Made by a program: the position numbers and the translations under genes. A stretch of 64,000 nucleotides of DNA from Bradyrhizobium jicamae. GTDB lineage: Bacteria > Pseudomonadota > Alphaproteobacteria > Rhizobiales > Xanthobacteraceae. The notes beneath the pieces were generated by a model. It was not told where the DNA came from, made no database searches, and saw only the letters and a list, made by a program, of their open reading frames with translations. Positions 40,966 through 49,056 of this stretch are shown here, piece after piece. The stretch spans positions 62,001 to 126,000 of the forward strand of contig NZ_JAFCJX010000018.1 of assembly GCF_018130695.1 (NCBI RefSeq), written 5' to 3'. Within the stretch, counting starts at the first letter, position 1, and the number at the start of each line of letters is the position of its first letter.

Positions 40966-41499
40966 ATGAGCCGCATCTTCGGAGCCGTCAGTCAGAACGG
41001 ATATGTCGTGCGCGACATCCACGCTGCGATGGACCACTGGGTCAAGGTGATGGGCGTCGGCCCCTGGTACTACATCGATCGCGTCAAGACCGACTACTTC
41101 CGTTACCGCGGCAAGGACTCCGGCATGGAGATGAGTGTCGCGCTGGCGAACTCCGGCGACCTGCAGATCGAGCTGATCCAGCAGCGCAACGACGCGCCCT
41201 CGATGTACAAGGAATTCCTCGACGCCGGCCGCGAAGGCCTGCAGCACATGTCGTACTGGACGCGTGACTATCAGGCGCTCTACGACCGCGCGCTGTCGCT
41301 CGGCTACAAGGTCGGCCACGAAGGCCAGATCGGCGGCGAGCAGGGCCGCTTCGCCTATTTCGATACTGAAGCGCATCCCGGAACCATCGTCGAGATCTCC
41401 GACATCAGCGGCAGCAAGGGCCGCTTCTTCGAGCGCATCCGGCAGGAAGCCTTGAGCTGGGATGGCACCAATCCGATCCGCGACGTGAAGAGCCGATGA
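40966..41499 (+). CDS. VOC-superfamily (glyoxalase/epimerase-like) protein
   Basis: A 177-residue vicinal-oxygen-chelate protein with two beta-alpha-beta modules. The first starts GYVVRDIHAAMDHWVKVMGVGPWYYI, with Glu in LQIELIQQ; the second has GLQHMSYWTRDYQALYDRALSLGYKVGHEG and ends TIVEISDISG. Potential metal ligands are His94 and the two Glu residues of IEL and VEI. The closest fold types are methylmalonyl-CoA epimerase and extradiol-like VOC proteins. It is the first gene of the operon and overlaps the next gene as ATGA. The reaction is unknown. Confidence 0.8.
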   Translation: MSRIFGAVSQNGYVVRDIHAAMDHWVKVMGVGPWYYIDRVKTDYFRYRGKDSGMEMSVALANSGDLQIELIQQRNDAPSMYKEFLDAGREGLQHMSYWTRDYQALYDRALSLGYKVGHEGQIGGEQGRFAYFDTEAHPGTIVEISDISGSKGRFFERIRQEALSWDGTNPIRDVKSR

Positions 41500-42470
41500 T
41501 GCGCGCGATCGTGTCGAGTGCCGATGGTCCGGTGCTGAAGGATGTGCCACGGCCACAGCCCAAGTCCGATGAAGTTCTGGTGCACGTGAAAGCAAGCTCG
41601 CTGAACCGCGCTGATCTCGCGATGCTGAAGGGGGCATCCCACGGCCGCGTCGGCGGCATGGGCTCGGTGCTCGGGCTGGAATGGGCCGGCGAGGTGATCG
41701 AGGTCGGCGACGCCGTGAAAACCTGGCGCGTCGGCGATCGTGTGATGGCGGGCGGTGGTGGTGCCTTCGCCGAGTTCGTCGTCGCCAGTGCGCGCCGCAT
41801 CTATGCCATGCCCGACGGTCTCTCTCACGAGCAGGCCTCGACACTGCCGGTCGCGCTGCAGACCATGCACGATGCGATCGCGACCAACGGGCTGCTCGAA
41901 GCCGGGCAGGCGGTGCTGATCCAGGGCGCAAGCTCCGGCGTCGGATTGCTCGGCCTGCAGACCGCAAAATATCTGCGCGCCGGCCTCGTGATCGGTTCGT
42001 CGACGTCGCCGGAGCGGCGGGCGCGGCTGATGGAATTCGGCGCCGACGTCGTCATCGACACGCGCGCGCCGGATTGGGTGGCGCAGGTGCGCGACGCCAC
42101 CGGCGGCAAAGGCGTCGATCTCCTGGTCGATCTCGTCGCCGGCCCGCTGGTGAACGACCATCTGCAGGCGACGCGGATCGGCGGCCGCATCGTCAATGTC
42201 GGTCGTCTTGCCGGTGACCGCTGCGAGATCGATCTCGATCAGCATTCGATGCGCCGCATCACTTATGTCGGCGTCACCTTCCGCACTCGCAGCGCGGCCC
42301 AGGTCGAGGAGATCGTCGCGAAGGCGACGCGCGCACTCGGCCCGGCGCTGGCTTCCGGCGCGCTACGGCTGCCGGTCGACAAGGTCTATCCGCTCGAACA
42401 GGCCGCGGAGGCCTTCACGCGGATGGCGCGCAACGAACATTTCGGCAAGATCGTGCTGGCGACCGCCTGA
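41496..42470 (+). CDS. Zinc-less medium-chain reductase (quinone oxidoreductase-like)
   Basis: A 324-residue MDR-family NADPH-dependent reductase. It has an N-terminal GroES-like domain (VHVKASSLNRADLAMLKG), a Rossmann motif GASSGVG at 144-150 and VGRLAGDRCEIDLDQHSMRRITYVG. No structural zinc cysteines are seen, in line with quinone oxidoreductase / enoyl reductase types. Two overlapping ATG codons (41496, 41499) can serve as start. It probably reduces an enone or quinone intermediate of the pathway. Confidence 0.87.
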   Translation: MMRAIVSSADGPVLKDVPRPQPKSDEVLVHVKASSLNRADLAMLKGASHGRVGGMGSVLGLEWAGEVIEVGDAVKTWRVGDRVMAGGGGAFAEFVVASARRIYAMPDGLSHEQASTLPVALQTMHDAIATNGLLEAGQAVLIQGASSGVGLLGLQTAKYLRAGLVIGSSTSPERRARLMEFGADVVIDTRAPDWVAQVRDATGGKGVDLLVDLVAGPLVNDHLQATRIGGRIVNVGRLAGDRCEIDLDQHSMRRITYVGVTFRTRSAAQVEEIVAKATRALGPALASGALRLPVDKVYPLEQAAEAFTRMARNEHFGKIVLATA

Positions 42471-42502
42471 GCGCGAACCACAAGACTTCAAGGAGAGCGA
42501 AC

Positions 42503-43066
42503 ATGGCCCGCTTGCCCCTGATTGATCCCGACACCACGAGCGGTGACATGCGCACCGTGTTCGACCGGATGCCGATCAAGCTCAACATCTTCCGCATGCT
42601 CGCGCATGCCGAGACCAATTTCATCCCGGCGATGCGTTTCGCCAACTCCATCCTGCACAAGCAGAAGCTCAGCCACGTCAACCGCGAGCTGTTGATCCTG
42701 CAGGTCGCGCAATGGGAGGGCGGTGCCTATGAGTGGCGCCAGCACGTGCCGATCGCACTCGGCGTCGGTGTCACCCAGTCGCAGATCGACGGTGTCGAGC
42801 GCGGCCAGTATGAGGGCGAGGCCTTCAATGCGGCGCAGAGCGCGCTGCTCGCCTTTGGCCGCGAGGTCATCGAGAACGTGCGGGTGTCGGACCCGACCTT
42901 TGCCGCGATGCGCGCTGAGTTCAGCGAGCAGGAGATCGTCGAGACGATTCTCACCGTCGGATTCTACATGATGATGGCGCGGCTGACGGAAGCGACCGAG
43001 ACCGATCTCGATCCGGCCGCCGGCATGACCGTCTACGAGGCGAGCCGCCAGCGGCGAACCGCCTGA
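42503..43066 (+). CDS. Carboxymuconolactone decarboxylase-family protein
   Basis: A 187-residue AhpD/CMD-fold helical protein (MLAHAETNFIPAMRFANSILHKQKLSHVNRELLILQVAQWEGGAYEWRQHVPIALGVGVT). The CxxC pair of AhpD peroxidases is absent, since there is no cysteine in the protein. A redox role is therefore unlikely, and a decarboxylase- or lyase-like function is more probable. GAGAG precedes the ATG. Confidence 0.82.
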   Translation: MARLPLIDPDTTSGDMRTVFDRMPIKLNIFRMLAHAETNFIPAMRFANSILHKQKLSHVNRELLILQVAQWEGGAYEWRQHVPIALGVGVTQSQIDGVERGQYEGEAFNAAQSALLAFGREVIENVRVSDPTFAAMRAEFSEQEIVETILTVGFYMMMARLTEATETDLDPAAGMTVYEASRQRRTA

Positions 43067-43097
43067 CGACGACAATCAAAACAAAACAGGGGAGGTA

Positions 43098-44315
43098 ATG
43101 ATGTCGAAGGGAGCCTTGTGGCCGTCCGTTCTTGCGGGCCTCGTGGTCACTGCATTGGCGGCCGAGCCGGCCGCGGCGCAGAAGAAATACGACACCGGCG
43201 CGTCCGACACGGAGATCAAGATCGGCCAGACCATGCCCTACAGCGGCCCGGCCTCGTCCTACGGCACTATCGGCCAGGCCATGGCGGCCTATTTCGAGAA
43301 GGTCAATTCCGAGGGCGGCGTCAACGGCCGCAAGATCAATTTCATCAGCTATGACGACGGCTTCAGCCCGCCGAAGACGGTCGAGCAAACGCGAAAACTG
43401 GTCGAAAGCGACGAGGTGCTGTTCGTCGCGGCCTCGCTCGGCACCGCACCGAACGTCGCCGTGCAAAAATATCTCAACGGCCGCAAGGTCCCGCAGCTTT
43501 TGGTCGCGAGCGGCGCGACGCGCTGGGGCGATCCGAAGAATTTCCCGTGGACCATGGGCTGGCAGCCGAGCTACCAGGCCGAGGGCGCCGCGCTTGCAAA
43601 ATACGCATTGGGTGCGCATCCGAACGCGAAGATCGGCATCCTCTACCAGAACGACGATTCCGGGAAGGACTACGTCAAGGGGTTCAGGGCCGGGCTCGGC
43701 GAGGCCACCAAGCAGATCGTCGGTGAAGTCTCCTACGAGGTGACCGATCCCACCGTCGATTCACAGGTCGTCGTGCTGAAGACCGCCGGTGCCGACGTCT
43801 TCTTCCTTCATGCCAACCCGCGCTTCGTCGCACAGGCGATCCGTCGCGCTTTCGAGCTGAATTGGCGGCCCTCCACATTCATCGCCAGCGTCGGTGCGTC
43901 CGTCGGTTCGGCGCTGGCGCCGGCGGGACTCGAGAAGTCGATCGGCTCGGTCACCTCGGCCTACCTGAAGGATCCGACCGACAAGAGCTGGGAGAACGAC
44001 AAGGCCTATCTCGACTGGGTCGCGTTTATGAAGCAGTGGTACCCGCGCGGCAACCTCGCCGACGCCAGCAACGTCTATGGCTACTCCATGGCGCAGACCA
44101 TCGTTGCCGTGCTCAAGCAATGCGGCGACGACCTGACGCGCGAGAACGTCATGAAGCAGGCGGCGTCCTTGAAGAACGTCGAATTGCCGATGCTGTTGCC
44201 GGGCATCCGGCTCAACACCAGCGCCGATGACTTCTTCCCGATCGAGGAGATGCGGCTCGCGAAATTCGACGGCACGTCCTGGGTGCTGATGGACAAGGCG
44301 ATCGAAAAGCCCTGA
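43098..44315 (+). CDS. ABC transporter substrate-binding protein, branched-chain amino acid/aromatic type, orphan
   Basis: A 405-residue LivK-type receptor with a signal peptide ending EPAAAQ. Blocks typical of the family: IKIGQTMPYSGPASSYGTIGQAMAAYFEKVN, VNGRKINFISYDDGFSPPKTVEQTRKLVE and KIGILYQNDDSGKDYVKGFRAGL. In rhizobia these bind amino acids but also aromatic acids and amides. No liv permease or ATPase genes are adjacent. GGGGAGG precedes the start. Its place in the operon suggests that it collects the substrate of the neighbouring enzymes. Confidence 0.9.
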   Translation: MMSKGALWPSVLAGLVVTALAAEPAAAQKKYDTGASDTEIKIGQTMPYSGPASSYGTIGQAMAAYFEKVNSEGGVNGRKINFISYDDGFSPPKTVEQTRKLVESDEVLFVAASLGTAPNVAVQKYLNGRKVPQLLVASGATRWGDPKNFPWTMGWQPSYQAEGAALAKYALGAHPNAKIGILYQNDDSGKDYVKGFRAGLGEATKQIVGEVSYEVTDPTVDSQVVVLKTAGADVFFLHANPRFVAQAIRRAFELNWRPSTFIASVGASVGSALAPAGLEKSIGSVTSAYLKDPTDKSWENDKAYLDWVAFMKQWYPRGNLADASNVYGYSMAQTIVAVLKQCGDDLTRENVMKQAASLKNVELPMLLPGIRLNTSADDFFPIEEMRLAKFDGTSWVLMDKAIEKP

Positions 44316-44334
44316 TTGTCGGGGAGACGAACAT

Positions 44335-45327
44335 ATGCACGATCCATTCTTCCAGCGGCAGCTCGGCCGGACCGGCGTCAAGACCACGGCCATGGCGCTC
44401 GGCTGCTACTCCATGAGCAATGCCTATGGCGCGCGCTCGGATGACGAATCCAGGGAGGTGATCCGCCGCGCCGTCGATGCGGGCATCAACCTGATCGACA
44501 CCGCGGATTACTATGGCTGGGGGCACAACGAGCAACTGGTTGCATCCGCCCTGCAGGGGCGCCGGCACGAGGTGCTGATCTCCTCGAAATTCGGCTATGT
44601 CCGCGCCGAGAAAGGCCTCGGCACCTGCGGCGATCCCGCCTATGTCCGCAAGGCTTGCGAGGACTCGCTGCGCCGCCTCGGCACCGATCACATCGACCTC
44701 TATTTCCAGCATCGCCTCGATCCGAACGTGCCGATCGAGGACACGGTCGGCGCGATGGCCGATCTGGTCGCGCAAGGCAAGGTCCGCTATCTCGGCCTCT
44801 GCGAAGTTTCCGCGAAGACGCTGCGCCGCGCCTGCGCGGTGCATCCGATATCAGCCGTGCAGGCCGAATACTCGCTCTGGACCCGTGACCTCGAGGACGC
44901 GATGCTCGCCGTTTATGGCGAGCTCGGCGTCACGCTGATGGCGTTCTCGCCGCTCGGCCGCGGCATGTTGACGGGCCGGCTGCGCAGCCTCGATCAGCTC
45001 GGGCCAAAGGACGTGCGCCGGCATTTTCCGCGCTTCTCGCCGGAGAATTTTCCAAGGAACGTCGCGCTGGTCGATCGCCTCGGCGACATCGCGCGTGCGC
45101 GCGGCTGCGACACCTCGCAGCTCGCGCTGGCCTGGCTGCTCAATCGCAACAAGCACATGATCGCGATTTGCGGCTGCGACACGCTGGCTTTCCTCACCGA
45201 GAACCTGGGCGCGCTCGAGATTCGCCTGAATGAGGATGAGATCGCCGAAATCGCCGAGATGTTCGCCCCGGGCGCCATCGCCGGCGACCGCTACAATGCG
45301 ACGCTGATGCAACTGCTGGACAAATAG
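44335..45327 (+). CDS. Aldo/keto reductase
   Basis: A 330-residue NADPH-dependent aldo/keto reductase. The catalytic tetrad is Asp55, Tyr60, Lys85 and His126 (FQHRLD), and the LGTDHIDLYFQHR segment is typical of the YhdN/GSP69-like group. It follows the receptor gene by 19 bp and ends the operon. The position of this enzyme beside the MDR reductase suggests stepwise reduction of carbonyls of one substrate; identity unknown. Confidence 0.9.
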   Translation: MHDPFFQRQLGRTGVKTTAMALGCYSMSNAYGARSDDESREVIRRAVDAGINLIDTADYYGWGHNEQLVASALQGRRHEVLISSKFGYVRAEKGLGTCGDPAYVRKACEDSLRRLGTDHIDLYFQHRLDPNVPIEDTVGAMADLVAQGKVRYLGLCEVSAKTLRRACAVHPISAVQAEYSLWTRDLEDAMLAVYGELGVTLMAFSPLGRGMLTGRLRSLDQLGPKDVRRHFPRFSPENFPRNVALVDRLGDIARARGCDTSQLALAWLLNRNKHMIAICGCDTLAFLTENLGALEIRLNEDEIAEIAEMFAPGAIAGDRYNATLMQLLDK

Positions 45328-45344
45328 CGGGAGGGTATTGCCCC

Positions 45345-45430
45345 GTAGGATGGGTGGAGCGCAAGCGATACCCATCAACTTCGTGCCGCGTGTTGAAATG
45401 ATGGGTATCGCTGTGCTCCACCCATCCTAC
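45345..45430. repeat. Long palindrome, 'GTAGGATGGGTGGAGC' family
   Basis: Nearly perfect inverted arms 45345-45377 and 45399-45430 (GTAGGATGGG...ATACCCATCA and TGATGGGTAT...CCCATCCTAC) with a loop of about 21 bases. It lies between the converging aldo/keto reductase and FAH-family genes and could terminate both. A related half-site lies at 34-48. Confidence 0.85.
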
Positions 45431-45446
45431 AATTCTGCGCGGCGCG

Positions 45447-46232
45447 CTACGCCTGCTCCCGCACAAACCTGTTGCGCAGCGTGCCGATGCCGGTGATGTC
45501 GATCTCGACGACATCGCCGTCCTTCAGATCCGGCGAGGCGCCGTCGGTGCCCATCCAGATCACGTCGCCGGGCCACAGGGTGAAATATTTGGTCAGCTCG
45601 ACCAGGAACGGCACGATGCCGAAGATCATGTCGCTGGTGCGGAAGCGGCCGGTTTCCTTGCCGTTGACGCGGATCGCGGTCTCCATTGTGTCGAGGTCGA
45701 CTGAGGTCTCGATCCACGGGCCCATCGGCTTGAAGGTGTCGGCATTCTTGGAGCGCCACAGGCTGCGGTCGGCCTTCTGCCAGGTGCGCTCGGAGACGTC
45801 GTTGCCGATGGTGTAGCCGAACACGCAGTCCATCGCATTGGCCTCGGTCAGATGCTTCACGCGTCTGCCGATCACCACCGCGAGTTCGCCCTCGTAGTGA
45901 ATCTTCTCGGTGGCGTGGGCGGGGATCACGACATCTTCATCGTGCGCGATCAGCGCGTTCTGCGCGCGGTAGCCGATCTCGGGACGGTCGGGGATGTTGG
46001 GGACGGTGCCGGCCTTGTCGGCGGCTTCCTTGAGATGCTTCAGATAATTCAGCCCGACGCAGTAGAAGGTGCGCGGGATCAGCGGCAGCTCGATCTTCAC
46101 GTCCTTCAGCGCGTGGGTCTGCGCCGTCCTGCTCCATTCGCCGAAGGGATCGCCGGCGACGGTCGTGACCTTGTCGCCCTCGACGAGACCCCACGATGTC
46201 TTGCCTGCAGCGGTGAATTTGAGCCAGCGCAT
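45447..46232 (-). CDS. Fumarylacetoacetate hydrolase-family protein
   Basis: A 261-residue FAH-domain enzyme. Metal and active-site motifs are YEGELAVVIGRRVKHLTEANA (acidic ligands), GYTIGNDVSERTWQ and PGDVIWMGTDGASPDLKDGDVVEIDITGIGTLRN. This family covers 2-hydroxyhepta-2,4-diene-dioate isomerase/decarboxylase, acylpyruvases and acetylpyruvate hydrolases. It is downstream of the LLM monooxygenase by 12 bp and probably cleaves or isomerises a 2-oxo acid intermediate. Confidence 0.88.
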   Translation of the reverse strand: MRWLKFTAAGKTSWGLVEGDKVTTVAGDPFGEWSRTAQTHALKDVKIELPLIPRTFYCVGLNYLKHLKEAADKAGTVPNIPDRPEIGYRAQNALIAHDEDVVIPAHATEKIHYEGELAVVIGRRVKHLTEANAMDCVFGYTIGNDVSERTWQKADRSLWRSKNADTFKPMGPWIETSVDLDTMETAIRVNGKETGRFRTSDMIFGIVPFLVELTKYFTLWPGDVIWMGTDGASPDLKDGDVVEIDITGIGTLRNRFVREQA

Positions 46233-46244
46233 GATGTGTCCCCT

Positions 46245-47612
46245 TTATTCCGCGGCCGCCTGCTGCTTCGTCTTCCACGCGCCGGCAAGCGGGCGCCGTA
46301 GCCCGAGATTCTTGCGCAACGTCGTGCCGGCATAATCCTTGTGAAACAGGCCGCGGCGCTGCAGCTCCGGCACCACATGGTTGACGAAGTCGGTGTAGGA
46401 GCCGGGGACATAGCTGGCCGCGATGACGAAGCCGTCGCAGCCGCGGTTCACGAACATGTCCTCGAGCTTGTCGGCGATCTCCTTCGGGCCACCGACGATG
46501 GCGTCCTGCACCTGGCCGCGGCCGGAGAAGGTGATGAAGTCGCGGGTCGATGGATTGGTCTTGCCGGAGGTGCGCAGCACGCCGTCGCGGATGCCGAGCA
46601 TGCCTTGCATGCCCTGCAACTCCTCCGTGGTCAGTGGCTCATCGATCTCCTTGGCGCCGAAATCGAAGTTGAGGCCCTCGGCGAGCAGCGACAGCGCGTC
46701 GATCTCGAGCGGCAGCTTCTGGATCAGCGCCATCCGGTCTTCCGCTTCAGTCTTGGTCGCGCCGCACACCGGCGTCGTCAGGTTGCAGAGGCGCATCTGC
46801 TCGGGATCGCGGCCGGCCTTGGCGGCCTCGCCGCGGATCGCGTCATAGCCCTGCTTGGCATTGGCGAGATTACGCGCCGCCGTGAAGATCACCTCGCCCC
46901 AGCGTCCGGCGAACCTTTGCCCGCGACCGGACGCGCCGGCCTGGATCACGACGGGATGCCCCTGCTGCGAGCGCGGCACCGTGAACGGCCCGCGCGACTT
47001 GAAGAATTGCCCCTGATGGTCGAGCCGCTTCACCTTGGTCGGATCGGCAAAGCGGCCGCTTGTCTTGTCGATGATCAGCGAGCCGTCTTCCCAGGAATCC
47101 CAGTGGCCGAGCACCACTTCCATGAATTCGTCGGCGCGGTCGTAGCGCAGGTCGTGTTCGAGGTGGTGCTCCTTGCCCATGTTGAGCGCTTCGCCGTCGT
47201 TCACCGACGTGACCACGTTCCAGGCGGCGCGGCCGCTGGTCATCAGGTCGAGCGTGGCAAACCGGCGCGCGACGTCGAACGGCTCGTAATAGGTGGTGGA
47301 GGCGGTGGAGGCGAGGCCGAGCTTTGCGGTCACCATGCCCATCGTGGTCAGCACCACGATCGGATCCATCTTCACGCAGCGGATGCCGTATTCGACGGTG
47401 TGGGCGTGATCATTGCCATAGCGGTCCGGCATCGCCAGGCGATCGTCGAAGAACGCCATGTGGAACTTGCCGCGCTCCAGGATGCGTGCGATCTCCTGGT
47501 AGTAATCCGCCGACATCGAATCGTCGCGCGAGTCCGGATGACGCCATGAGCTCGGCAGGTTGGTGCAGTTCTGGGCCTGCAGAAAGCCAACCAACGCCAT
47601 TTGCCGTGTCAT
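46245..47612 (-). CDS. LLM-class flavin-dependent monooxygenase (NtaA/SnaA/DszA family)
   Basis: A 455-residue bacterial luciferase-fold monooxygenase. Diagnostic parts: N-terminal SSWRHPDSRDDSMSADYYQEIARILERGKFHMAFFDDRLA, GRAAWNVVTSVNDGEALNMG and SQQGHPVVIQAGASGRGQRFAGRWGEVIF. Characterised members open or cleave nitrilotriacetate, pristinamycin precursors or dibenzothiophene sulfone using FMNH2. No dedicated flavin reductase lies in this operon; the one at 36164 could serve it. It is flanked by the FAH-type hydrolase and LDH2 dehydrogenase. Substrate unknown. Confidence 0.9.
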   Translation of the reverse strand: MTRQMALVGFLQAQNCTNLPSSWRHPDSRDDSMSADYYQEIARILERGKFHMAFFDDRLAMPDRYGNDHAHTVEYGIRCVKMDPIVVLTTMGMVTAKLGLASTASTTYYEPFDVARRFATLDLMTSGRAAWNVVTSVNDGEALNMGKEHHLEHDLRYDRADEFMEVVLGHWDSWEDGSLIIDKTSGRFADPTKVKRLDHQGQFFKSRGPFTVPRSQQGHPVVIQAGASGRGQRFAGRWGEVIFTAARNLANAKQGYDAIRGEAAKAGRDPEQMRLCNLTTPVCGATKTEAEDRMALIQKLPLEIDALSLLAEGLNFDFGAKEIDEPLTTEELQGMQGMLGIRDGVLRTSGKTNPSTRDFITFSGRGQVQDAIVGGPKEIADKLEDMFVNRGCDGFVIAASYVPGSYTDFVNHVVPELQRRGLFHKDYAGTTLRKNLGLRRPLAGAWKTKQQAAAE

Positions 47613-47645
47613 CTTGTTCTCCTTGGGCCAAGCCGGGCAGAGTGA

Positions 47646-48698
47646 TCAGTGCAGATTGAGTTCGTTGGCGAGCTTATGGTCGGCGGCGATCGCCTTGAGC
47701 TTGTCCCAGGTCGCGTCCTCGATTTCGATGCCGTGCTTGCGGCGCTCAAGCTCGCGCAGGAATTCGACCTCGCCGGGATAGAACACGCCGCGGCTGCCTT
47801 CGGACGGCGGTGTCGATTTCAGATAGCGGGCGAATTCGGCGACCTCGCGCCTGAAATCCTTCAGCGGCCGGAACGCCGCGACGTTGAACACCGCCATGAA
47901 GCAGCCGTCATTGTGGCGGCCGGTCGGCTCGACGCCGAAGCCCAATCCCGTGAGCAGGCCGCAGAGCACCTCGACCATTGCGGCGAGACCCGAGCCCTTG
48001 TAGCCCTCGCTGCCGCCGAGCGGCAGCAGTGCGCCGCCCTTGCGGTAGTCCCTGGGATCGGTCGTGTCGCGGCCCTCGGCATCGATGATCCAGCCCTTCG
48101 GGATCTCTTCGCCGCGCGCGACCGCAAGCTGGATCTTGCCGGCGGCGACAGCCGAGGTCGCCATGTCCAGATAGAACGGCGCCTCGAGATCGGACGGCAC
48201 CGCGATCGAGATCGGGTTGGTGCCGAGCCGCGCCTCGCGGCCGCCGAACGGTGCGACATGCTTGGGCGAGCGGCCGGAATCGGCGGCGGCAATCCCGATC
48301 ATCCCCTCGCGCATCGCCATCAGCGGATAATGCGCCAGGCGCCCGACATGGCTCTGGCGGAACACGGTGCAGGCCGCGACGTTGGCGGTCTTCGCCTTGT
48401 TGATGGTCAACTCCATCGCCTTGGCATTGACGTGGAAGCCGAAGCCCCAATGGCCGTCGATCACGGTCGTGGTCGGCGTCTCCTGCACGATGGTCCATTT
48501 GGCACCGGGCACGATGTGGCCGGCCTTGATGCGATCGATATAGGTCGGGATCGCGATCACGCCGTGGGAGTCGTGGCCGGCGAGATTGGCGTTGACACAG
48601 CCGGAGGCGACGGCTTGGGCCTCCTCATCCAAGGCCCCGGCGGCTTTGAGCAGCTCAGCACCAATGCGCGTGAGACGGTCGGCTTGGACGATCGGCAT
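47646..48698 (-). CDS. Malate/L-lactate dehydrogenase (LDH2) family oxidoreductase
   Basis: A 350-residue NAD(P)-dependent dehydrogenase of the LDH2/MDH2 (YlbC, ureidoglycolate, 2,3-diketogulonate) fold. Marks: NLAGHDSHGVIAIPTYIDRIKAG with the catalytic His pair, FRQSHVGRLAHYPLMA, RLGTNPISIAVPSDLEAPFYLDMATSAVAAGKIQLA and KGWIIDAEGRDTTDP. The ATG at 48698 has GAGG 8 bases upstream; the frame continues to 48725 without signal. It is the first gene of the operon and would oxidise a 2-hydroxyacid or reduce a 2-oxoacid. Confidence 0.9.
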   Translation of the reverse strand: MPIVQADRLTRIGAELLKAAGALDEEAQAVASGCVNANLAGHDSHGVIAIPTYIDRIKAGHIVPGAKWTIVQETPTTTVIDGHWGFGFHVNAKAMELTINKAKTANVAACTVFRQSHVGRLAHYPLMAMREGMIGIAAADSGRSPKHVAPFGGREARLGTNPISIAVPSDLEAPFYLDMATSAVAAGKIQLAVARGEEIPKGWIIDAEGRDTTDPRDYRKGGALLPLGGSEGYKGSGLAAMVEVLCGLLTGLGFGVEPTGRHNDGCFMAVFNVAAFRPLKDFRREVAEFARYLKSTPPSEGSRGVFYPGEVEFLRELERRKHGIEIEDATWDKLKAIAADHKLANELNLH

Positions 48699-49056
48699 GG
48701 GAATTCCTCGCCATGGGGCCCGCATGGGATGCAGGTCTTGCTTCGTGTCGTTAACGCCATGGTCTCAAAGCGCCGGAGCGCGAGCAAGGGCAGAAAATCC
48801 GGTCCGCCATACCGGGAGCAGGGTGCTCGCCGCGGCTGTTTCACGGAATGGAAAGGATGCGGCCACGGAGCGGAATTTGAGCAGCTTTGTTTCCGATCCT
48901 GTCTCCCGCCGGCGGCGTGGCCCGATCTGAGGCAGCCAGGGCCGTAGTTCTGCGGGGAGCGGCCGATCTTGTTGGTCAAGCATTTACTCTAAGTCGCAAC
49001 TTGGCGCGGTTCCTAACGTCCACTTAGGCCTCTCGCTGGCAAGGTACACGGGTAAT
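48699..49056. other. Divergent intergenic region without recognised elements
   Basis: About 358 bases between the LDH2-type gene and the GAF-GGDEF-EAL gene. I find no repeat of the families seen elsewhere and no convincing operator palindrome or small gene. It must carry the two divergent promoters, but no -35/-10 pair is clear. Confidence 0.5.

Noticed and set aside
45345..45430. Insertion-sequence ends
   Set aside because: The inverted arms enclose only about 21 bases and no transposase gene; it is a short dispersed repeat.
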